64,000 nucleotides of DNA, from the NCBI GenBank assembly GCA_032718475.1, contig JAUCBJ010007041.1, positions 54,664 to 118,663 on the forward strand, read 5' to 3'. A program made the position numbers and the translations under genes. Under the pieces are notes generated by a model. The model saw only the letters and a program-made list of their open reading frames with translations. It did not search any database and was not told the origin of the DNA. The stretch is from Nemertoderma westbladi. Its lineage: Eukaryota; Xenacoelomorpha; Nemertodermatida; Nemertodermatidae. Shown piece by piece: positions 51,385 through 59,573 of the stretch. How positions within the stretch are numbered: position 1 is the stretch's first letter; each line of letters opens with the position of its first letter.

Positions 51385-51397
51385 AATAAGAAATTAT
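51385..51397. repeat. 13-bp target duplication of the minus-strand non-LTR insertion, right copy
   Basis: AATAAGAAATTAT, identical to 49,425-49,437. Confidence 0.8.
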
Positions 51398-51870
51398 ACC
51401 GAACAGTTCAGCCTCCATAAATTAGGAAGGCAGCAAGCTTGCAAGGCCTTAAATAGAGTACGCTATGATGCAGTACAAACTACCGCCAGCTAGGCAGAAC
51501 AGTGATTCTTGTTTGTAAGGGAGGTTGGGATGGATAAGCCAATCAGGGAACAGGACAGTAATCCTACCATACAATTGTCTACAGAGCCGCTCTACCAGAG
51601 AGGTCACGTTCCCACGGTAGTAGTTTTTCAGCTAATCAATATCTAATAATGTCTGACGGCCAAGCATCACCATCGCCCTTATTAATAATTCATTGGGAAG
51701 CATTGACCCCTATTAAGGTGTCCCCCAGAGCCGGATTAAGCTTATGTGTGGCCCCTAGACATAGACAAATTATTAAGGTGTCTATTAACTATTAAGGTGT
51801 CCCCCATTAATGTTTGTGTCCCTCATTAATGTGTGTACCTCATTAATAGTTGTGTCCCTCATTAACAAAC
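51398..51870. other. Interior of foldback element without gene
   Basis: Besides the promoter-like motifs, 51,705-51,870 contains four irregular copies each of ATTAAGGTGTC and of a CTCATTAATGTGTG-like motif. No coding frame stands out. Confidence 0.5.
51448..51545 (-). promoter_or_regulatory. Possible promoter of the small gene in the foldback element
   Basis: On the minus strand, TGATTGG (an inverted CCAAT box, 51,539-51,545) is followed about 85 bp later by TATTTAAG (51,448-51,455). The start codon at 49,408 would lie about 80 bp after the TATA-like box before the non-LTR element inserted between them. Based only on motif spacing. Confidence 0.3.
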
Positions 51871-52209
51871 TCAGTAATTAACGTAAATCCGCATTTTACA
51901 CCCCTTCCCGGATCCAGTAACACTTTGTAATTAACCTGAATCAATCCGCGTTTTACACCCCTTCCCGGATCCAGTAACACTTTGTAATTAACCTGAATCA
52001 ATCCGCGTTTTACACCCCTTCCCGGATCTAGTAACACTTGTTAAATAAATTGAATCCGCGTTTTACACCCCTTTCCGGATCCAACAAAACTTGGTAATTA
52101 ACGAAAATCCGTGTTTTACACTCCATTCCGGATCCAATAAAACTTGGTAATTAACGAAAATCCGTGTTTTACACTCCATTCCGGATCCAACAAAACTTGG
52201 TAATTAACG
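51870..52209 (-). repeat. Right arm of foldback element, inner part (53-bp repeats, inverted)
   Basis: The same 53-bp repeat as in the left arm, on the opposite strand (CGTTTTACACCCCTTCCCGG on the + strand). The array is cut at 52,209 by a non-LTR insertion and resumes at 54,441. Confidence 0.9.
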
Positions 52210-54402
52210 GTAAGACTTAGTCTGCGTGCTAGCAGAACAACGAAATCTGCCTTGCCGCGGCATGACTGGTCCTCTCTGTTGCAACAGCCAAGTGTGAGAT
52301 CCAGCTTCACACTACAGCTGAGCAACAGGTATGAGGCTCTTGCCTCTGAGGCGGCAGATCACTGTGAGGGCTATACTGCCTTTACAGAAGCAGTTAAGTT
52401 AGCAGCTGCAGAAACAGTTCCTGTATACCCTCGAAACAGGAAAAGGGCCCCCTGGACTGACAACAAAATTCAGAAGTGCCGAAATGACCTTCATAAGGCG
52501 CAGAAAGAGTCCCGACTCAAACAGACTACAGCGGCCAAGAATGCAGTTAAGGCTGCATCTAGGTCCCTGAACAGGCAGTACTCTGCTAATCTACAGGAGC
52601 TAATAAACCAACAGGTTGATGCCATCAATGATGCTGACGACAGCAGGCAATCATCCCAGGCATGGAAATCAATCAATCTGCTTACTGGGCGGAAAAGCCA
52701 ACCAACCACCAAGGTTAAGGCTGAATCACCAGCCGATCGCCTCAATGGTTGGAAAGCCCACTTTGAAAAGCTCCTCAATAATGACAGGGTATTGCCTGAT
52801 AACTTTATAGAAGTAAAAGTGTCTGAGTCTGTACTCCCAGATATTCCCATTGGCGATATCTCCTTTGCAGAAGTGCAGGCTGCTGCAAAGAGCATTAAGA
52901 CCAATCGTGCCAGTGGAGTAGATGGTGTTCCCCCTGAGGTCTTTAAAATACCTGAGTGTTTAAAGCTCATCTATCCCATCATAGTAGACATGTACCGAAC
53001 AACAAGAGTCCCACAAGAAATGAAAACAAATAAGTTGGTGCCAGTTCCCAAGAAGGGCAACCTAACACTCTATGGTTCTTTTCGGGGAATCTCATTGATC
53101 TCGATTGCTGCAAAGCTATACAATAGGATTCTATTAAATCGCATCAGGGATCCCATTGAGAGACTGCTCCGTGGAAATCAGAATGGGTTCCGTAAAGGTC
53201 GTGGGACCATGGAGCCCATTTTGGCACTTAGAAGGATAATTGAAGAATTATCAAAAAAGAAAGACAGGCATCTGGCTGTTATCTTTGTTGACTTCTTCAA
53301 GGCCTTTGATTCAGTCTCTCGCTCACGTATGTTCAGCATACTTTCATTATATGGGATTCCTGATGAAATTATTGCAGCAATCAGATCAGTATACGATGGT
53401 TCGACAACATTTGTGTCTACTGTTGACGGTGACACAGAACCATTTGAAGTGTTATGGGGCGTCCTCCAAGGAGACACACTTGCACCATTCTTGTTCATTA
53501 TTGTGGTTGACTATGTTCTACGCATGTCCTTAGATCATCATAATGATGATGGGGTGATGATAACTCCACCTACTGGCTCCAGAAGTCGAGGAAATCCTGC
53601 CAAGTACCTAACTGATCTAGACTTTGCTGATGACTTAGGAGTACTCTCAGAATCATTAGAGGGAGCCCAACGGCTCCTCAGCTCATTAGAACATGCTGCT
53701 TCTAGTGTTGGTCTTTTTATTAACTCCAGAAAGACCAAAATTCTGACCGTTAACTTTGAAAGTCCTCAGCAAGTCTCTGATCGGATGAGCATAAGCTCAA
53801 AGGATGGTATGCTTGAGCATGTGGACGACTTCTGTTACCTGGGATCATGGATCCGGAAGTCAGGTGAGGACCTTCGAATACGTAAGGGAAAGGCATGGGC
53901 AGCCTTGAATAGGCTTTCCAGGATTTGGAAGTCACCGAGAATTAATCGGAAACTTAAGGTCCGATTATTTAGAGCAGCAGTAGTTCCAGTACTCCTCTAT
54001 GGGAGTCCATGCTGGGCTCTAACTGCTGAGGACACCAAATCTCTGGATGGCACATTCACAAGAATGCTACGCCGGGTTCATTGTGTCAAGTACAATGCAC
54101 ACATCTCCAACCAGACACTATATAACATTGGAGGTGTCTCATTGGTTCCCCCAAGCTTGACACTAGAACAAAACCGCCTCCGCTTTGCAGGACATTGCTT
54201 TCGCCGTGAGGACCAGCCAGTGCATAATCTTGTACTTTGGCAGCCTCATGGAGTGAATAAGCATGGTGGACAGCCCATGACTTTCTTGAGACGCATCTTA
54301 AAGGACACTGGCCTTAAAGATGCGGATGATCTAGCAAATGTCATGGGTGATAGGGAGTTGTGGCGGTGCAATTTTGTTGACAAGCCGGCACAGCATTCTT
54401 AA
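52210..54402 (+). CDS. Non-LTR reverse transcriptase (family 1), intact from truncation to stop
   Basis: The frame is open from the first base of the element to a TAA at 54,402 (about 730 codons; the first possible non-ATG start is at 52,252). It lacks the N-terminal endonuclease of the RTE/L2-like 'endonuclease-reverse transcriptase' proteins. Seen in order: RASRTTKSALPRHDWSSL linker; NRASGVDGVPPEVFK entry to the reverse transcriptase; YGSFRGISLISIAAK; NQNGFRKGRGTMEP; VIFVDFFKAFDSV with the first Asp; GVLQGDTLAPFLF; DLDFADDLGVL (FADD in place of YADD, near residue 458 counted from 52,252); YLGSWIRKSGEDLR; and a C-terminal thumb ending LRRVHC…RLRFAGHCFRRED. No stops or shifts. The best-preserved coding unit here, but not autonomous because it lacks the endonuclease. 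RTE-like clade placement is tentative. Confidence 0.9.
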   Translation, partial: VRLSLRASRTTKSALPRHDWSSLLQQPSVRSSFTLQLSNRYEALASEAADHCEGYTAFTEAVKLAAAETVPVYPRNRKRAPWTDNKIQKCRNDLHKAQKESRLKQTTAAKNAVKAASRSLNRQYSANLQELINQQVDAINDADDSRQSSQAWKSINLLTGRKSQPTTKVKAESPADRLNGWKAHFEKLLNNDRVLPDNFIEVKVSESVLPDIPIGDISFAEVQAAAKSIKTNRASGVDGVPPEVFKIPECLKLIYPIIVDMYRTTRVPQEMKTNKLVPVPKKGNLTLYGSFRGISLISIAAKLYNRILLNRIRDPIERLLRGNQNGFRKGRGTMEPILALRRIIEELSKKKDRHLAVIFVDFFKAFDSVSRSRMFSILSLYGIPDEIIAAIRSVYDGSTTFVSTVDGDTEPFEVLWGVLQGDTLAPFLFIIVVDYVLRMSLDHHNDDGVMITPPTGSRSRGNPAKYLTDLDFADDLGVLSESLEGAQRLLSSLEHAASSVGLFINSRKTKILTVNFESPQQVSDRMSISSKDGMLEHVDDFCYLGSWIRKSGEDLRIRKGKAWAALNRLSRIWKSPRINRKLKVRLFRAAVVPVLLYGSPCWALTAEDTKSLDGTFTRMLRRVHCVKYNAHISNQTLYNIGGVSLVPPSLTLEQNRLRFAGHCFRREDQPVHNLVLWQPHGVNKHGGQPMTFLRRILKDTGLKDADDLANVMGDRELWRCNFVDKPAQHS

Positions 54403-54440
54403 AAATGCAGCTGCAATGCAGCATGCCGATCCTAGTAGTA
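52210..54440 (+). mobile_element. Non-LTR retrotransposon, family 1, copy 2 (5'-truncated) with 11-bp target duplication
   Basis: It is flanked by GGTAATTAACG (52,199-52,209 and 54,441-54,451), a sequence that belongs to the surrounding 53-bp repeat, so the element inserted into the right arm. Only 38 bp follow the stop codon, ending TAGTAGTA, the same end as in copy 1 (55,984-55,997). Total 2,231 bp. Confidence 0.9.
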
Positions 54441-55037
54441 GGTAATTAACGAAAATCCGTGTTGACACTCCATTCCGGATCCAATAAAACTTGGTAATTA
54501 ACATAAATCCGTGTTTTACACTCCATTCCGGATCCAATAAAACTTGGTAATTAACGAAAATCCGTGTTTTACACTCCATTCCGGATCCAACAAAACTTGG
54601 TAATTAACGAAATCCGTGTTTTACACTCCATTCCGGATCCAACAAAATTTGGTTATTAACGAAATCCGTGTTTTACACTCCATTCCGGATCCAATAAAAC
54701 TTGGTAATTAACGAAAATCCGTATTTTACACTCCATTCCGGATCCAACAAAACTTGGTAATTCACGAAAATCCGTGTATTACACTCCATTCCGGATCCAT
54801 TAAAACTTGGTAATTAACGTAAATCCGTATTTTACACTCCATTCCGGATTCATAAAATATATGAATCCGCGTTTTACACTGCAATACGGATTGCGTATTT
54901 CAGAATCCGCATATTACACTCAGTTACGGATTGTATGTAAATCCGGATCCGCCTTTTACACTCGCAAATCCGGGTCCTGATCCGTATCCGGATCCTGAAT
55001 CCGGATCCGGATCCGGATCCGCGTTTTACACCTACCC
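54441..55037 (-). repeat. Right arm of foldback element, outer part and inverted terminus
   Basis: About eight 53-bp units on the minus strand continue the array interrupted at 52,209. More diverged copies follow, then a GGATCC-rich stretch (54,935-55,020) and the terminal CGCGTTTTACACCTACCC that pairs with the left end. Confidence 0.9.
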
Positions 55038-55997
55038 CCATTCTTGTTCATTATTGTGGTTGACTATGTTCTATGCATGTCCTTAGATCATCATAATGAT
55101 GATGGGGTGATGATAACTCCACCTACTGGCTCCAGAAGTCGAGGAAATCCTGCCAAGTACCTAACTGATCTAGACTTTGCTGATGACTTAGGAGTACTCT
55201 CAGAATCACTAGAGGGAGCCCAACGGCTCCTCAGCTCATTAGAACAGGCTGCTTCTAGTGTTGGTCTTTATATTAACTCCAGAAAGACCAAAATTTTGAC
55301 AGTTAACTTTGAAAGTCCTCAGCAAGTCTCTTCCCGGATGAGCATAAGCTCAAAGGATGGTATGCTTGAGCATGTGGACGACTTCAGTTACCTGGGATCA
55401 TGGATCCGGAAGTCAGGTGATGACCTTCGAATACGTAAGGGAAAGGCATGGGCAGCCTTGAATAGGCTTTCCAGGATTTAGAAGTCAACGAGAATTAATC
55501 GGAAACTTAAGGTCCGAGCAGCAGTAGTACCAGACTACTTAGAGCAGCAGTAGTTCCAGTACTCCTCTATGGGAATCCATGCTGGGCTCTAACTGCTGAG
55601 GACACCGAATCTCTGGATGGCACATTCATAAGAATGCTACGCCGAGTTCATTGGGTCAAGTGCAATGCACACATCTCCAACCAGACACTATATAACATTG
55701 GTTCCCCCAAGCTTGACACTAGAACAAAGTCACCTCCGCTTTGCAGGACATTGCTTTTGCCGTGAGGACCAGCCAGTGCATAATCTTGTACTTTGGCAGC
55801 CTCATGGAGTGAATAAGCATGGTGGACAGTCCATGACATTCTTGAGATGCATCTTAAAGGACACTGGCCTTGAAGATGCGGATGATGTATCAAATGTCAT
55901 GGGTGATAGGGAGTTGTGGTGTCGCAATTTTGTCGACAAGCCGGCACAGCATTCTTAAAAATGCAGCTGCAATGCAGCATGCCGATCCTAGTAGTCT
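55038..55997 (+). pseudogene. Non-LTR reverse transcriptase, C-terminal half of the split copy
   Basis: It continues the frame broken at 47,945 (FLFIIVVDYVL…) through DLDFADDLGVL and YLGSWIRKSG. It then meets a TAG at 55,479-55,481, where copy 2 has TGG, and a small duplicated segment near 55,517-55,550 (GCAGCAGTAGT) that shifts the frame. A second open piece (55,665-55,958) carries the C-terminus with LRFAGHCFCRED. The element ends CCTAGTAGT at 55,997, where gypsy sequence resumes. Confidence 0.9.
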
Positions 55998-56731
55998 CTT
56001 TAAACTATGCCAGAGGCTGAGTATATTCCGTAGGGTAATCGTTGGTATTGCATGAGACCTTTTGTTGTGTTAACTGTAAGAATTTCCTTGGAGGTCACAT
56101 CTAGTTCAAATTGTTTGTAACAAGTCCGCATATCCAATTTCGTGAATAATTTTTTATTTGCCAATTTTGTGAATATATTATCAAATAGTGGAAGGGGATA
56201 TGCTTCTGTGTCAGTTTGTCCATCAACCGTGCCTTTGTAGTCTGCACAAAGTCTTACCTCACTACCTTGCTTAGCAACTGTAACCATTGGTGATGCCCAG
56301 TCTGATGTGGCCACTGGCTTAAGTGTACCCCGTTTTACCATGTCTTCCAATGTGTCCTTAGCCTTCGACTGTAGCACTAAGGGCACATGTCTCGCTTTCC
56401 TATACACTGGCTTCGCGTCATGTTTCAGGTAAATGTGAGCTTGAAACCCTTTCACTTTCCCTATTTTGGGTGAAAAAATATCAGAATATGCTTTGACCAA
56501 GTCAATTACATTATTCCAGGGTGTTTTGGTTATCGGTTCTTCTGCATGAACTGTATCTGGATTCTGAGAAATAAAGTTAAATTCTACACATAACTGAAGT
56601 CCAAGGATTGGAGAACCAATATTGTCTTGAACTATAATCAATTCACGATAAACTTCCTCATGTCCCGGAAGACAAACTGACAAATTTGCTGTCCCAAGTG
56701 GGATTACAGCTGATTTACCAAATACACACAA
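55998..56731 (-). pseudogene. Gypsy reverse transcriptase, N-terminal half
   Basis: The minus-strand frame holds the link from protease (SPILGLQLCVEF), the usual pre-RT motif (HDAKPVYRKARHVP), the lysine-rich entry (VKRGTLKPVATSDWASPMV), RLCADYKGTVDG and KLDMRTCYKQFELD with the first catalytic aspartate, and ends at RLPYGIYSASG. The next block, with the YxDD catalytic pair, is missing: the non-LTR insertion starts right after. Without that block it cannot be active. Confidence 0.9.
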
Positions 56732-57680
56732 ATGCTGCTGTTTTTGACAACTGATATCGACCAGGTAAATATGAAAGCGGAATTATGTTCCTAGATGCCC
56801 CTGAATCTAACAGCCATTTTCTAGGTGTTCCTTCAATTACTAAGGTACCAAAAATTTGCGACCTCCCTTTTACAAGGAATGAATATGTACAATCAGTGCG
56901 TTTGCAAAATCTTCTCCCACCACAACGTTCTCGTGACCAATCATGTTAGTGGACGGCTGCGACTGAAAAGCCCCCCTCGTGGAACCCAAGTTGAGTTTCT
57001 AGGGGCGAAGTTGTTGAATCTTGCTGGGCAGCATCGTGCGAAATGATTCCCCCCTTTGCAAAATCCACAATGCCAAATCCGGGACAAACCTCTCGACTTA
57101 GCCGATAGAAACCACCACAAAATTTACATTTTATTGGCTGCTCATGTTGCCCTGCTGGTCTATCTTTAGCTAATGCTGGTGTTCTTTTGTTGTCAAAATG
57201 CTTGCTCGTATTCACATCCGATGGTGAAGTCCCATTCATTGCATCGGATTGCCGTTTGGCTACTTCCATGGCTCTAGCCAAGGACAAAACGGTATCTAGC
57301 TTATTAAGACCTCTTTCAAATACACGTGTACGTAATAAGGTATCGTTGTGTGGCGGAGCAATTGCATTGATGCAGAACAATTGCTGCATGTTAGCTTGCA
57401 ATATTTTGCTTGTTTCCTGAGTCGCATTACGTAATCATTAATGGACTGGACTCTGCTTGCTCTTGTGACATTTCTCCCAGCCGATATATTTCAAACAATT
57501 TAGAATCAATGGGTCTAAATTGTAGTCCAATGTGGCGTATCAAAAAAGCATCATAGCTTTATTCACCAGCTTGCTCAAAAATGACCATGGTTTCCACCGA
57601 TCTTGCCAGATCTTGACCTGCAGAATGCAAAAACAGAGCCCTCTTCTGCGCGTCAATAATTGATGAACCTAATGCCTGAA
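56732..57680 (-). pseudogene. Gypsy protease and gag C-terminal part (frameshifted)
   Basis: Pieces on the minus strand: protease motif LLDSGASRNIIP near 56,785-56,820 (active-site DSG), and a gag frame at 56,946-57,401 with an incomplete zinc knuckle (CKFCGG, then CPGFG, near 57,070-57,130). Further upstream KRALFLHSAGQDL and LIRHIGLQFRPIDSKLF lie in a frame with at least two stops. The zinc-knuckle layout (CxxC then CPxWG-like) is typical of a common animal gypsy lineage. The second knuckle is not seen. Confidence 0.8.
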
Positions 57681-57682
57681 GG

Positions 57683-57730
57683 TATGTATGTATGTATGTA
57701 TGTATGTATGTATGTATGTATGTATGTATG
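57683..57730. repeat. (TATG)12 microsatellite within gag
   Basis: Twelve perfect TATG repeats. On the gag strand they read CATA and encode a TYIH repeat, placed between the gag N-terminal region and the KRALFLH block. Confidence 0.95.
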
Positions 57731-58007
57731 TCTGAAAATCCCTTCGGTACGCCTCCCAGCGACGATCACGACCAGACTCATGCATATCAAAAGCTGCTGG
57801 CTGATTTAGATTTAGAGGTAAAATCGGAGATGGCGCGATCGGGACATCCGAAACATGTGAGGCTTGAACAAGACCCAACAAGACATCGATCCCTAAGACA
57901 TAAACCATGCTCGACCATAAATTGTTGAATGACATCAATAATCTCCGGTTTAGTTTTGCCAGTATAAAGCAGTTTGTGTTGTTGGCAAATTTCCCGCAAA
58001 TAATCAA
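57731..58007 (-). pseudogene. Gypsy gag N-terminal part with SAP-like segment
   Basis: One minus-strand frame (57,787-57,999) begins REICQQHKLLYTGKTKPEII, resembling the short SAP helix-turn-helix motif found at the start of some animal gypsy gags. Another frame carries FDMHESGRDRRWEAYRRDFQ and then runs into the microsatellite. At least one frameshift separates them. The SAP assignment is from pattern only. Confidence 0.55.
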
Positions 58008-58111
58008 TAGATAATATTTCAGGGCATAATAAATTATTATAGTAATAAAATATTATTATACAGTAACAAAATTAATTAACAAATATTATTTAAATATATT
58101 TTTGGACTCGA

Positions 58112-58126
58112 CATTCTCGTCGCCAA
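58112..58126 (-). other. Probable primer-binding site of the gypsy element
   Basis: Directly after the LTR end on the minus strand lies TTGGCGACGAGAATG. A TGGCGAC start after the LTR is common among animal gypsy elements. The priming tRNA was not identified. Confidence 0.6.
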
Positions 58127-58571
58127 TGTTCTACCAGGCAAATTAACAACTAATTCAGTTTACATAATTATCTATTTATTAATTCAATAAACAAGATACT
58201 TTCTCCGCCCCCAACACTGGTACTTAAATCAAATGGCACTCTCTAAATCACCAGCTGAACAACACAACTAAAACCATTAGACTAACCAATCAGTCTGTGA
58301 TGAATAATTACTTACATAGATAAACGAAGTTTTCGTTTCGACACAAATGCTTTAAAGGGACCAGCCAGGGCGCATCTGTCTTGCATCCTTAAATGGTAGC
58401 TAAATGCGTACTGGTGTTTCCTCTGGGGAGTAAAGTTCTGGGGGGACCGCACTGGAAATAACTTTGTGCGGAATCCCTGGTTGGACTAACGGCCGAATAA
58501 AACTTATACTTTTTTACAATACTTCTTTCTGTAATGGTAGTATTATTTAACCCACTGAGTTCAGTACAACA
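58127..58571 (-). repeat. Gypsy 5' LTR (445 bp)
   Basis: On the minus strand it starts TGTTGTACTGAAC (58,571) and ends GGTAGAACA (58,127), so it has TG…CA ends. A TATAAG at 58,503-58,508 and an AATAAA at 58,175-58,180 fit a promoter and a poly(A) signal. The right end is chosen from the TG and is not confirmed by a target duplication or a second full LTR. Confidence 0.65.
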
Positions 58572-58595
58572 CGATGTAGTTTCTTTAACCTATTA

Positions 58596-58890
58596 TTAGA
58601 TACTTCTGATTAATATGGAATACATTTTGAGGTCATCTTTAGGGGTCATCCATAAAAGACGTCCGAGAAAATCCCGAATTTTTGGAACCCCCCCTCCCCC
58701 CTGTCCGCGAATGTCCGGTTTTTGACCCCCCCCCCCCCTCCCCCTATTCGGACGTCCGAATTTTAGAAAATAAAATTCTTGTAATTGTGATTTCTTGGCC
58801 AACAGGGCCGCTTTATCTTTTTTGAGCAAGTTCCATTCTTCTTGCCCCTTTCGGAATTGCTTCTCTCTAGATAACTCGCTATGCGACTTT
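58596..58890 (-). pseudogene. Possible captured exon in the MITE
   Basis: After an acceptor-like CTAACTATATAG on the minus strand (ending 58,891), a frame is open with a natural, highly charged, helix-prone composition (SELSREKQFRKGQEEW, then LLKKDKAALLAKKSQLQEF). It then runs through the G-rich tract and the inverted repeat. The first 40-45 codons look coding; the rest does not. No family recognised. It may be a gene fragment carried by the element. Confidence 0.3.
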
Positions 58891-59416
58891 CTATATAGTT
58901 AGATAAATTTATTGTAACCGACATTGCTGGGAGTTATTACCGGTACCGGTAGCCTATTTATCGTGCAGCCTTAGGCCTGCCGGGAGTGGGCACTAGTAAA
59001 GAATAGGGGACCGCAGTACTGACCAGTACATTATCAAACTGAAACTACTTATTAGCCAGTATAATATAGCGTTACGGTACGGGCTTAATACATTGTAATA
59101 CATGATAAACTTCACGTATACTGTACAGTGTACAGGTACACCCATCAAGGGTTAGGTTGGCCGTCTCCCCAGATTCTGAAACTTGAAACGTTTACTTTCA
59201 CTTTAAATATGCGGGGCCTAGGTGCCCATCCCAAAGTTAAGTTTAGACTACATTTGGCCATATGGGCTGCAAAGTTGACAATAAAAAATTTAAAAACAGA
59301 CGTCCGAATTTTGCTACACCCCCCCCCCCCCCCCCCCCCCCCTGTCCGTAAATGTCCGGATTTGGCCGACCCCCCTCCCCCCCCCTCTAGCTCGGACGTC
59401 TTTTATGGATGACCCC
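58642..59416. mobile_element. MITE-like element, 775 bp, perfect 26-bp inverted repeats
   Basis: Left end GGGGTCATCCATAAAAGACG and right end CGTCTTTTATGGATGACCCC are exact inverted copies over 26 bp (GGGGTCATCC through CGTCCGAG). TTA flanks both sides (58,639-58,641 and 59,417-59,419), suggesting a 3-bp duplication as in PIF/Harbinger elements; the superfamily is tentative. Both halves contain a CCTGTCCG…AATGTCCGG motif and long C tracts. No transposase. Confidence 0.8.
59319..59342 (+). repeat. C24 homopolymer
   Basis: 24 consecutive C in the right half of the MITE. A shorter C13 lies at 58,726-58,738. The length in the true genome may differ, as such tracts are hard to sequence. Confidence 0.8.
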
Positions 59417-59573
59417 TTACTTATTATTATACTCTGCTAGTGAAAATCAATGTTTATTGTTTTCTGCCGCCAGGGCCATTATCTATTGCTGTAATACGCC
59501 GTTGTAATACTTATACTTGTGTAGGTTTACTATAATAATGCTTGATAATATTGTACCTAACTCTTTCCTATAG

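Larger units (their letters stand above)
47946..55037. mobile_element. Foldback/Mutator-like TIR element, 7.1 kb, with 9-bp target duplication
   Basis: Both sides carry CCATTCTTG (47,937-47,945 and 55,038-55,046), while the uninterrupted copy of the host non-LTR element has it once (near 53,484), so this is a true 9-bp target duplication. The ends are inverted repeats: GGGTCAGAGTAAAACGCGG on the left, and GGGTAGGTGTAAAACGCGG when the right end is reverse-complemented; about 41 bp match with four differences. Next come GGATCC-rich sequence and long arms of 53-bp repeats in opposite orientation. The interior holds a small possible gene and two non-LTR insertions. No transposase was found, so it is non-autonomous as seen. 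A 9-bp duplication and a GGG end fit Mutator-like or foldback elements; the class is inferred. Confidence 0.8.
47512..55997 (+). mobile_element. Non-LTR retrotransposon, family 1, copy 1 (5'-truncated, split by foldback element)
   Basis: Left part 47,512-47,945 and right part 55,038-55,997 are the two halves of one element, colinear with the better copy at 52,210-54,440. The insertion lies inside the gypsy element between its reverse transcriptase and RNase H. No target duplication is visible and about 500 bp of gypsy is missing at the join. The left junction shares CAAGAAGGG between target and element, so the left edge is uncertain by a few bases. Confidence 0.8.
46196..58571 (-). mobile_element. 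Ty3/gypsy LTR retrotransposon, decayed and split by nested insertions
   Basis: Read on the minus strand, the parts occur in the order 5' LTR (58,127-58,571), primer-binding site, gag with zinc knuckle, protease, reverse transcriptase, [8.5-kb insertion], RNase H, spacer, integrase core, then only the last 44 bp of a 3' LTR (46,196-46,239). The LTR tip at 46,196 (TGTTCTACCGGGCAAATTAA) matches the tip at 58,127 with few changes. The 3' LTR body and integrase C-terminus are missing. The presumed target repeats (GTTTG left, CGATG right) do not match, so the ends may have been altered. Stops and frameshifts are common; this copy is dead. Confidence 0.85.
46172..59573 (+). other. DEF8 intron (13.4 kb) splitting the C1 domain, holding nested transposons
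   Basis: The donor is GTGGGT at 46,172 and the acceptor CTCTTTCCTATAG ends at 59,573. Nearly all of the intron is mobile DNA: a gypsy element with three further layers inside it (46,196-58,571) and a MITE (58,642-59,416). Only about 24 bp after the donor, 70 bp between the two elements, and 157 bp before the acceptor are free of recognised repeats. The intron cuts the C1 domain between its third and fourth zinc ligands. Confidence 0.85.

Noticed and set aside
47946-55037. Assigning the foldback-like element firmly to Mutator, hAT or P
   Set aside because: There is no transposase, and the duplication could be read as 8 or 9 bp because of flanking C and G runs. The TIR alone does not decide.
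46191-58576. Target-site duplication for the gypsy element
   Set aside because: The 5 bp on the left (GTTTG) and right (CGATG) differ. The right end of the LTR is also uncertain, so I do not claim a duplication.
59128-59412. 94-codon ORF with a proline run
   Set aside because: The proline run is the C24 tract of the MITE, and the frame ends in its inverted repeat.
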